Source of the DNA: Ophryocystis elektroscirrha
Lineage: Eukaryota > Apicomplexa > Conoidasida > Neogregarinorida > Ophryocystidae
Reading direction: 5' to 3'
Length of the DNA: 50,878 nucleotides
Assembly (NCBI GenBank): GCA_030141585.1
Contig: JAQIFP010000019.1
Coordinates: forward strand, 29,609-80,486
The position numbers and the translations under genes were made by a program. Within the stretch, counting starts at the first letter, position 1; every line of letters starts with the position of its first letter. The notes under the pieces are model-generated. The model made no database searches, was not told the DNA's origin, and saw only the letters and a list, made by a program, of their open reading frames with translations. Shown one piece after another: positions 9,349 through 19,500 of the stretch.

Positions 9349-11653
9349 ATGGGAGCTGCCAATTGTTGTGCTGGGAGGCAAGTAAGTTAGATTGATTATA
9401 AATTAAAACTTTTTTTCCTATTACAAACTTCATTATATGTACTGTTGTTCTATTTTTTTTAAGAAAATGTGCATATATTAAACGGGAAAAAAAAAGTTAT
9501 ATAAAAAGTGCATGCATTAACAATGAAATACGCTTTTTTTTACAATGTTTTTCTTTTTTTTAGGATAAAGTAACCATGATATATTTCTGTGTAATACTAC
9601 TTTTAGGATGACAGCATCCGTTTGTTACGAAATCATATTGATGATGCATGGTCCTTCTTAAGTTCTGGTAAATTTTATCAAGCGTTAAACATTTTTTAGA
9701 TGCGTAAAAAAAAAAAAAAAAACCCAAATAATAATGCTTCAGGCAATCTGATATTGATAGATTCGATAAAGCTTACAAAACAAATAATATAAAGGAATTA
9801 GTTAGTTTACTTTCTTCCAATCAGCCTGTAATCCTCTATAATATTTGCAATATCATAGACATGCTTATAAACTGATTAGTTGCAGAAACATGTTTCTGTT
9901 TTATATTGATGGTAGTAACATATGCTTAGATACTTTTATGTATATTTCTAATACATATATATCACGTATGCATATAAATTATATAAGCATCTACAGAAAT
10001 CTGATAATCGTTTGATTATAGCATATTTTTTTTTTTTTATATGTAAGACTATTTAGTCAAAACATATACTGTTGAATATTTATACAAGTTAATATATATA
10101 CACTATATGCTATATATATATATATATATATATTAAAAGCAAATACTTTATGGTATACACAATTACTTATCATACAGTATGCAGATTATATATAAAATAG
10201 TATATATTACCTTATACTAGTAATTATGTATATATAGTGTACAATGTAAATAGTGATACATTTAGTATATAGTAAAGAACAGTGTTCCTACGTTGTATTA
10301 CTTTTTTGTATATTTACTGCAATAGTTTTTTACTTATATGTATTTAGAAATAATTATTATTTATAGTTAATAGCTATTAAGAAATTGATATTAGAGTCCA
10401 ACTAGGTATAAACTTATAGCATATAAAATTTTATGTACCATATATACAAAACTTCTTATACTATAGCATATATATAAAAAAAAAAAAAAAATTTTTACTT
10501 AATAGATTGGAGAGCTTCAAGATCGTATGCATTCATGGGCTGCTGATCCTACAACTGTAGGAGCTTTAGCTCTTACTCAAATAGCCGTTCTTGCTGCACG
10601 AGAAGGTTGGTATATTGGTATACAATTACCCTTGTAGATTGGCACGATGTCAAAGATATTATACGTGAAGCTGGTGCCATCCCGATAATAGTCAGTTTTT
10701 TGAATAGTCCTGTAAGTAGCAAAAATCTACGGTAAAATATAAAAGTTGTGATACAACTTTTATTAATAAGCTTTTTTTTTTTTTGCTAAGTAGATTTGTA
10801 TGAAGTAAAATGTTATTAGCTTTAAATATAATGAGTCATAATTTAATAAGCTTTGTTCAGCGAAATGATCTAGTTCATGCCGCTGTAGTAGCTTTATCCT
10901 TTCTTACGTCAGATAGTAAGTCATCAATAGAGCTAAAGTATCTCCTCAGGCTCTGAAAACTGTAGATTAGCATACGATCATGGTATTGTTTTTTTTTTTT
11001 TTTATTATTTAGATTGTTTCCCTGGCTTAATCAAAGCTATGAAAAATGATCTAAAAGGTCTTAAGGCGGCAGCAGCACAAATCTGTAGGAATATATATAT
11101 ATTGAGTAAGGAGAAATAAGACATATAACATTTTGACAGGCATAAGTTATCGTGAAACATTTAAAAATTTAGGAGGAATCACAGCGTTAGTTCAAATATT
11201 ATCACTGTAAGTATAATTCAAAAAAAAAAGGTTTTTATAAAAAACCTTTTTTTTTTTTTTTCATTAATCAATTTCAGACCACAAGAGTTTACTGAAGATC
11301 AACCAAATTGGGTACATTTGGAAACTATATATCATATAGAAGATTTGATATTAGTATACAGTTAATTAAATAACATTTTTCTAGAATAATGGTGAAGAAT
11401 TGCAAGAATACTTAGGAGAAGTAAAAAAAGCGGGAGCCGTCCCATTACTAAAAAATGTATTAAAGGTAATCTAAAGTTAATATGAACTATAGTGTTCTAA
11501 TGTATTCTATTATACAAGTTATTTTGATTAATAACATATATTATTGATAATAAAATTAAAAATGCATAAATCTTTTTTTTTTTTTTTTTTTAGTTTGAAG
11601 ATAGCGCTATAAGTGAAGCGGCTCAATATCTACTTATAAGAATGACAGATTAG
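9349..11653 (+). CDS. ARO: N-acylated armadillo-repeat protein, ARO-like
   Basis: Exons 9349-9381, 9564-9569 (6 nt), 9607-9667, 9700-9703 (4 nt), 9743-9827, 10506-10605, 10638-10711, 10861-10915, 11013-11084, 11140-11206, 11278-11311, 11385-11465 and 11594-11653 give about 243 residues. The protein starts MGAANCCAGR: Gly2 for myristoylation and two cysteines for palmitoylation, the acylation signal of ARO. Armadillo-type helices follow, for example ALALTQIAVLAARE, IIREAGAIPIIVSFLNSP, LKGLKAAAAQIC and YLGEVKKAGAVPLLKNVLK. In apicomplexans ARO sits on the rhoptry surface and positions these organelles with myosin F. The frame is kept only if the 4-nt microexon is used; the 6-nt one is optional. 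It ends in TAG, 4 bp from the convergent stop of the next gene. A Vac8-like protein is the alternative. Confidence 0.78.
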
Positions 11654-11657
11654 TTCT

Positions 11658-14081
11658 TTATTTAGTCCTTTTTAATTTAAGAATTTTGCGAGCGGTGGGT
11701 CGATCCGATAATCCTACTAAAAAAAAAAATAAAAAATGAAAATGGTTACCAGCAGATGCGAATGGGTTAGAATTTCCTTGAGCCTTCAAAACAAAAATTT
11801 TAGACAGTTATTTTTTGTTAGATTTATTACATGTTTTTAAACGAAAAAGTGTGTAGAAATGAAATATATTAAAGTAACAAGACATACTATTATATATGAA
11901 TATATATTTAATAAAAAAGAAAAAGTAATGAATACTTTTTTTTCTTTATATTCCATATAATTATTATCTTACCATATTAGATTGACTAAAAATAGATCCT
12001 GTGCTAGGAAGAAACGGGTTTGCACTTAATGACGCGGAAGAGGTGTTACCAAATATACTAGAGGATGGTTGTGTAGAAGAAAATGGGAACGAACGCTGCT
12101 CCGTTGAATTTGGAGTTATAGAGTCAAACGCATTTGAAAGAGAGGCATTATCTAAAATATTTTTTTTTTTTTTTTTTTTTTTACTTTGAGTGACCGTAGA
12201 ATTTGGAAAGGGAGGATTGTTGAGTGTACAATCAGATAAAGTTGTTTCATTAGGTTGTGAACCAAAAGAAAATGTAGTGTTAGTTCCAAAAGTTGAAGCG
12301 TTATTGCTGGGTGTTGAAAATATAGAAGACATAGTTTGTTGTTGTGCAGAACCGGTTCCTAAACTTTCAAATAAATTAGTTTTCGGCTTAATCTCAGACT
12401 TTGTGCTTGCGTCTTCAGGTCTATTGGATAAATCAAATATGCTTTTTTTAGGCATTGAAGTGTCACTTTTGAATAAATTACTAGTATCAAAAATTGATTT
12501 TTGTTGAGAAGGCAGTATTTCTTTTGCTGGTAACAAATTCGTTGTTTGTGATGTTCCTGAAAAATCAAATATACTTTTGAATTTATTTCCATTATCTGTA
12601 GACGGGCTTTCGACTGGTTTTTCGAGAGATTCCGTTGGTGGTTTAAATGATAAATCTAATGAAGGCTTTGCACCAAATACAGACTCTTTTAAAGCATTTC
12701 TAGGCTCTTCAATAACAGGCGAATTCTCTGGTTTTTTCTCTACTTGAGACAACTCGAATGTTTTAGGCAACTCGAAATTTAATAATTTTGTTTTATTTGT
12801 TTTTGAAGCTTCTTGCGGATTCTTTAAAAGAGAAGATTCTTCGGCTTCAGCTTCTTTTGTTGTTGTCGGTAATGATGAACTATCAAATAAAGACTTTTTC
12901 GGTTCGGACATCTCAACAGAAGAAGAATTAAATAATCTTTTTTTATTCTCTGATGAGGGAGTTGCAGAAAATATTTTTTCTAAAAAAAAAAATGTTTGCT
13001 CAAAATATTTTTACCTTCAGATACATTAACTTTCGCTGCTTCTTCATTATCAGCGGTAAGTTTCGGTAATTCAAGCAATTTGCTTGGCTCTTGTGCTTCT
13101 TTTTCTAAAAAGAAATTAGAAAAAAAAAAAAGGTTACTTTTTTCTTCAGTAGCAGAATCAGAATTATTGCTAGATTCATCTGCATCTTTCTTAAATACGT
13201 CTCCGTTGTCAACAAATACACATAATTCTTGGTTTGTTTTTTCAAGCCACCAAGCTAATTTTTTTTTTTTTTTTTTTTTTTTTTCTTACGTATTTTTTCC
13301 GTAGGTTTAGCATTACTTTCTGTTGAAGGCGTAATGTTTGTAGACATAGTTGTTTTTGTAATCTTATCTTTTGGGATGTTGTCGTTAGTTAAACTGACAC
13401 GTTTAAAAGAAATTTGTGCTGGTCCCGATTCATTAGTTTTTTGATTCGGCTTTTCTTCTTCGTCAATGAAGTGGCTTTTTTTGGGACTTGCAAAGTCGGG
13501 AGTGGCAATTCGTTTAAGTTTTGAACTTGTCGGTGTATCCATTAAGGTTTTTAAATCTTGAACTTTTGAGGGAGCTGGTTTCTCTGTTTTACTAAAATCA
13601 GAGAAAAGTTTTTTATCTTCTTCATCTGCTTTCTCAGCAACAGAATAATCGTAAAAGTCTATCCATTTACAAGAGTGAAATTTCTGCGGTTTTTTTTTTT
13701 TTTTTTTTTCTTACTGTTTTACGAAGCATTTTTCGATAATCAAATGGGTTCAAACCTCTTTTTAAACCATATTGATTTGTACCGTTTAGTGTAGCGGGGT
13801 TTGCAAAAGGATTAATACTTCCTACGTTAGTTTGGGAAAATTCTACAGACTAATAAACAATTGCCGTATAGTTGCAAATAAATACTTTTTTTTATATATA
13901 TAACTAATAAACAGCACTTTTTTCTTTCACCAAATAATAGCTTATTTTTTTTTTTTTTTAATTATTCAATATATAATTAGTAATTTTCAATAGGCTTTAC
14001 GTGTAATAAATTTTCAACGGGGTCGTATATATTTGATGTTTCGAGTTGTCGCCGTTTGCCACTTAAAACAGGCTGGCTCAT
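11658..14081 (-). CDS. FG-type nucleoporin (probable nuclear basket protein)
   Basis: Nine exons (14081-14001, 13849-13715, 13683-13290, 13254-13138, 13104-13015, 12979-12185, 12151-11973, 11783-11750, 11716-11658) join in phase to 627 residues. The sequence is Ser/Thr/Lys-rich and disordered, with scattered FG motifs late in the protein (TFGTN, SFGSQ, SIFGNTSS) and many SIFD/SLFD variants. It ends PFASAVGLSDRPTARKILKL and a short basic tail, a style seen at the C termini of basket nucleoporins. The ATG at 14081 is directly preceded by a splice-acceptor-like TTTTTAGCG, so an upstream exon is likely; the Q/N-rich frame at 15690-14724 fits in phase. Many introns are nearly pure poly(A)/poly(T) around 33-40 nt. 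The nucleoporin class is inferred from composition, not from a unique domain. Confidence 0.62.
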
Positions 14082-14299
14082 CGCTAAAAAGAGTACATTT
14101 ATAACATATTTGTGTATTGCTCAAATCATGAGAATAGCATAATTATACCCAATCATTTAATTATATATATGTACTTTTATAGATGTGAATAAAACGCGAG
14201 TAAAAACAACTAAAAAAATGAAAGGTACATATAATATATATATAGACATCTATATATTAGTATATACAACGTATATTTTAATTTGCTCTGAATTATGTT

Positions 14300-14310
14300 T
14301 CTTTGAAGCA

Positions 14311-14350
<40 letters not shown>

Positions 14351-14690
14351 AGTATATGTATAAATAGTTATATAAATATATGTGTACATATATGTGTATA
14401 CATATGTGTATACATATGTGTATGTATATGTGTATACATATGTATATTTATATGTGTATATATATGTATATATATATGTGTATACATATGTATATATATA
14501 ATTGTATATATATGTGTACATATATGTGTATACATATGAATATATATATATGTATACATATGTATATATATGTTTATACATATGTGTATACATATGTGTA
14601 TGCATATGTGTATGTATATGCGTATATATGTGTGTATGTATGTGCATATATATATGTGTATATATATGTGTATATATTTGATGATAAGAT
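14300..14690. repeat. TA/TG microsatellite
   Basis: A pure (TA)n run passes into about 350 bp of TATATGTG/TATACATATG-type repeats. Open frames on both strands here translate to Tyr/Ile/Thr/His or Val/Cys repeats and are artefacts. It sits between the nucleoporin exon and the Q/N-rich exon, probably within an intron. Confidence 0.9.
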
Positions 14691-14723
14691 ATATGTATTT
14701 GTAACGTCACAATGTAAACCTAC

Positions 14724-15690
14724 ATATAGTATTATGCCGAGAAGCAGAGAGCGGCTGTGAATAGCCAAAGTTTGATGAGTAATCTATTTGAGAAATTCGA
14801 TTTCTTGGGTAATATTCAGGTTCCGTTTCAGTCTGGTTCATAATCGGCATTATGTGAACTGGCATAGCAGGTTCTGGATTTTGTGTTGATATCATATAGC
14901 GATAGGCATTTTGAGATACACTCGAATTTCGAGGAGATAACATATTTACGGGCATATTTTGATGAGAATATGATCTTAGTTTTGATGGTGGTTCAATGTT
15001 CGAGACATTTTGCGACAAGCGTTTCATTGAAAAATCTTGTTGATTCCAAAAAGGAGGCATTAACTGAGAGCTTCTTCCTACTGGACTTGGTTGATTTATT
15101 GGTGTTAAATTTTGGTCTCTCGCAGTCACGGGTTCAACATTTTGTGACCATCCTCCTTTTTGGAACCAAATTTCATTTGCGGGTTGTCCCCAGGTAGAAC
15201 CAATTTGTGACCGTCCAATAGGTTCGTTGTAGAACCACGGCTTTGAAAACATATTTTGGGACGCAGCTTCCATTTTACCGTCGAGTCTAGAATCATTTAT
15301 TGGTTTTAAATCAGTCGAGTTTTCATTCCATGACTGGGAATTTTCATATTTTTGATTATCCATATTCCATAAATTCGGCTGATTTGTTGATCCTATTCTA
15401 TTTTCCGTGGAGTCCTGTGTGTCCCAACTGTACAGTGGCCTTTTTGCAACATCTTCATTTCGAGTTACTCCTCCAATTCCGCCTCCATATGCATTTCTAA
15501 TACCTATATAAGATACGTCAGGAGAAGCAACATTAACTGATTTTTCGGTATGAACTGATTTCTCAGCAGGTTTTTCTTCTTTTTTGTCCTCAAATTTATA
15601 AAATTTCGATATAATCGGAGTTAAAGCGCGTTTCAACCATGAACGGCTAGACTGTTCTTGTGATAACGTCATAACTGGACTTTTCTGCAT
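14724..15690 (-). CDS. Q/N-rich protein, possibly the N-terminal exon of the adjacent nucleoporin
   Basis: A 322-codon open stretch starting MQKSPVMTLSQEQ. Near the N terminus, SRSWLKRALTPIISKFYKFE looks like a basic amphipathic helix; the rest is rich in Asn, Gln, Ser, Pro and Trp with no recognised domain. A donor GTAGGT at 14723 leaves phase 1, which matches the acceptor before 14083 and would join this exon to the nucleoporin, giving about 950 residues across a 640-nt microsatellite intron. Read on without splicing, it stops at 14707. The bases just upstream of the ATG also form an acceptor (TTTTTAG then GGT), so a still earlier or untranslated exon is possible. Confidence 0.55.
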
Positions 15691-16050
15691 ACCCTAAAAA
15701 TAATAAATATATCACTCTTCTACCAATTTGAGTTATACGACTTAACGTATTAATCAATTAGTAAAAGGTACACAAAAAGTCGAGCAAAGCTGATTAATTT
15801 AATTTTGTCTTCTTTTCACGTTTTTGACATTATTTTTTGACTATAACAATAATTGTATGTTTATAATAATTTAAACAGTTGACTTGTCGTAATGGGGCTT
15901 TTAAAAGTTTTATTTTTTTACAGCAGTAGACAATTTCTATTGTTTTACACTAAAATTTCTGCTAACTAATAAATTTGTGATAAATACTATTAAACATATT
16001 AAAACTGCTAAGAAAACGTTCACTAAAATAAAAAATAATAAGAATAAATA
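15691..16050. other. non-coding interval
   Basis: AT-rich sequence between the Q/N-rich exon and the tRNA gene. It holds the acceptor-like site next to 15690 and the tRNA terminator near 16035. I see no supported gene. Confidence 0.4.
16030..16035 (-). terminator. RNA polymerase III terminator of tRNA-Trp
   Basis: A run of six T on the minus strand lies 15 bases past the tRNA 3' end, the usual pol III stop signal. Confidence 0.65.
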
Positions 16051-16122
16051 TGAGCCGTGAGCGACTCGAACGCCCAACCGTCTGATCTGGAGTCAGACGC
16101 GCTACCATTGCGCCAACGACCC
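16051..16122 (-). tRNA. tRNA-Trp (anticodon CCA)
   Basis: All arms fold: acceptor GGGTCGT with ACGGCTC (two G-U pairs), D stem GCGC/GCGC, anticodon stem TCTGA/TCAGA around loop CTCCAGA, and T stem GGGCG/CGCTC with loop TTCGAGT. The discriminator base is A. No intron interrupts the anticodon loop. The CCA anticodon reads UGG, consistent with TGA being a stop here. Confidence 0.96.
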
Positions 16123-16551
16123 TTAAATAATCTTAGTTATTTTTTCTGACTGTATAAATGATTTAGTTTGTAATAGAAATTGTTTTTTAAGGAATCTTAC
16201 TATAATTAATATTTTTGAGTCTGAATTTTATACCTCGAATCTAACATAAATAAAAATTTACAAATTTGAATTTTCTGGGATGAATTGCAATTTTAAATAA
16301 AAATACAACAAGGTTTTAGGAATTATGAGCAAATCGCATAATTTTTTGTGAGAATAATAAATTGCAAAATTAATTGAGTTCAAGTTTTATAAAAAATAGC
16401 AATATGTTACATAAATTTCTTCACGCCAATATATAAATTACGCAAAAAATTGGAAAAAAATGAATAACAAATAAACGCTTTCTTCTTCGTTGTTTCAAAC
16501 TAGATATTACGGATCATATAAACTTTTGATTAGTGAGGAGAATGTAAAAAT
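16123..16551. other. non-coding interval
   Basis: AT-rich sequence between the tRNA gene and the start of the large repeat protein; it must hold the promoter of the latter. No open frame or repeat of note. Confidence 0.4.
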
Positions 16552-19500
16552 ATGTCGAAAGAAAGTAGTTGTTTCTATTTGACCGGTGACAATGAGAGGA
16601 ACTATTTTTCAACCGAATCCCATGAATATTCTAAAACGCAATCTCAATGTAATCAATACATTCACAATCATTTACAGTCTCATGATAACGTGAAAAATGT
16701 TCCGCTTCCTCCCGTATGTCATAAAATTATAAACGTATATTCAAAGTCATTATAGAACTGTATTTATAAATCGTAAAAATACTTATTCATGATAAATAAA
16801 AACTTAAGACTATAAATAAACTTTAATCTCTCTCTTCAGTAAGGTTTATGTGAAAGGACTTAAGTAAATAGATGTAATTCTTAGTCATATTTCTGTATTT
16901 TAATGAATAGCGTTGGAACTTAGATATATCATAATAAATTAATGAAAGTTTAACTCTAAAATATTTTTCATAAGTTATTTACGAGTTTATATAAAAGTTT
17001 ATTATTGCGATTGTAGTCGTTAATGTCTTAGTGCAAATTAATTTTTTTTTACTGGAAAAATTTCTATTATTTCTGTCGTGAATGATCTTAATAAAGCTTT
17101 TGTCATGAAGGGTCTTACATAAGCTCCTGTTATGAAGGGTCTTAACTAAGCTCCTGTTATGAAGGGTCTTAACTAAGCTCCTGTTATGAAGGGTCTTAAC
17201 TAAGCTCCACTCTTAAAGGGTCTTAACTAAGCTCCTCTTTTGAAGGGTCTTAACTAAGCTTCTCTTTTGAAGGGTCTTAACTAAGCTCCTCTTTTGAAGG
17301 GTCTTAATTAAGCTCTTGTTATGACGGGTCTTAATTAAATGTTTAAACCTTTACTACAATTTTTAATTGAGATCTTATAACTAAAAATTCATTATTGTGA
17401 GTAAAAATTTAATTATATATTACTGAGATTTTTTGTTAGTAATATTAATAGGGCCTTATTAGTAAAGGTTATTGAGCTTGCAAATGATTCTTGTTTGTGG
17501 GTATTTATATAAATTATGTGAATTAATATAAGATAGATCATATTTTATAATCTGGCTTAGTATAAAAGATGAAATAGTTATACTCTTAATTATGATATGT
17601 TAAATATTTTATGTATAGGCAAGTAAATCCATAAATAGTTCAAAGAGCTACAGTATAACGTCCCATCGAATACCAAGCTGTAAGTTGCCATAATAACATA
17701 TATTGAATATACACATATAAACATATATATAAAAAACCTAAGTATATTTGATTATATGTATATGCATATAATAGTCATTCGTAAACTACGTGGGTTTTTT
17801 AGTTGCATTGGATAAAGAGCCTACATATCGAAGTTTATCTAAAAATCCAAAAAATTCCAATAACTTACAACATTCAAGTGATACAAAACCGACTGAAACA
17901 GAGAATACGAGAAATTTTTATAAAGGTAAAGCTGATTAAGTGCAATCATAATTAGATCATCAAACAATCGATAAAACTAAATGCGACTTTTTATCACAAA
18001 ATTTCTCAAAATCTTTCCAAAATGTTTCAAACGAATCAAAGTATTCAAATGCCGCCGACGCAATAACTGTCAGTGGTTTTATGGATACAGTGTCTGGTGT
18101 GAATTCGAGTGTTGAAAAAAAATCCTACGGCTCAAAAATCTCTGGTGCGTCGTCAAATATAATGATGAAAAAAAATGACATAAATGATACAATTGTTAAA
18201 GGTGAATTGGATTTGAGTAGTTTTTCAAATGGAGTAAAACAAAATATTTGTTCTCGTTTGATACAAATAAGTGATGAAGAAAAGAATTCATTTTCTAATA
18301 CAATGAAAGAACTTACAGAACCCATAGTTACAAAAAGTGGAAAAAAAGAAAAAAACGCCACAAAAATAAAACACCAGTATGTTACGGATCCCTTATATGT
18401 ATCTTCTCAAAACCTAGATTCAAGTCCAAAAATATGGACAAGGTCAACTTCCATGAAGCATAATGGAGGCTTAGTCAAAGGAATGCTGCTTGAAAATTGT
18501 TCTATTAAGGTAAATCAACACACAAGCCCAATTTATAAAAAAAAAAAAGATTTTTTGGAAAATACGTCACTCGAAAGTAATAAAGTTGAGGACGAAAAAA
18601 AGTATTCAGGTTTTTCAAAGTCAACTATTGCGGGTCGTGCTTTACAAGAAAATATTATGGAATTCAACAGAGAATATATTCTCACAGATATAAATAAATT
18701 GAATGATAATCCTAGATCTAAATCTGAATTTAGAAGCGATATAGGAAGAAAACTTAAGTCTGAAAAAAGAACCGAATCAGAATATCACCCTGATAAAAAA
18801 AGCTCAAGTCGAGTGTTTAATCAGCCGATATTAGAAAATAACGCAGATATTCTTGTTCATGGCGAGGCTATTGTAAGCTCAGAATTTGATGAGTTGAATA
18901 AGAAAGACATTCAAATTTCTAACTATTACTTTACTAATATCCAATCTGAGTATCTTGGAGACAAATCGAAACAATCAGTTATTCGAGTGAATAAGTCACA
19001 GAAAGAGTTTATATCAATGACAATGAATACAACAGATGCACCAGAACACAATTTGTTTGAAATTGAAGAGTCTCATAATAAAATAATACAAGAACCTGGT
19101 ATAGCAAAAAACGATTCAAAAACAGGAAAAAAACTAGAGTTAAATACAATAAAAAGAGAACACTCAAACACACGAAAAAAAGAGGACTCAAATACAAGAG
19201 ACAAAAAAGATGACTCGAATACGAGAAAAAGAGAAAATTCGAGTCAAAGAGAAAAGGAGGAATTGAATAAGGAAGAAAAAGAGGACTTGAATAAAAGAAA
19301 AAGAGAAGACTCAAATACGAGAAAAAGAGAAGACTCAAATACGAGAAAAAGAGAAGACTCAAATACGAGAAAAAGAGAAGACTCAAATACGAGAAAAAGA
19401 GAAGAATCAAATACGAGAAAAAGAGAAGACTCAAATACGAGAAAAAGAGAAGACTCAAATACGAGAAAAAGAGAAGACTCAAATACGAGAAAAAGAGAAG

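Noticed and set aside
12001..12507. Plus-strand frames opposite the nucleoporin
   Set aside because: They are shadows; the minus-strand frame is longer, has consistent splice sites and FG motifs.
17105..17340. A CRISPR-like array
   Set aside because: The units are head-to-tail with no unique spacers and the sequence is a eukaryotic intron.
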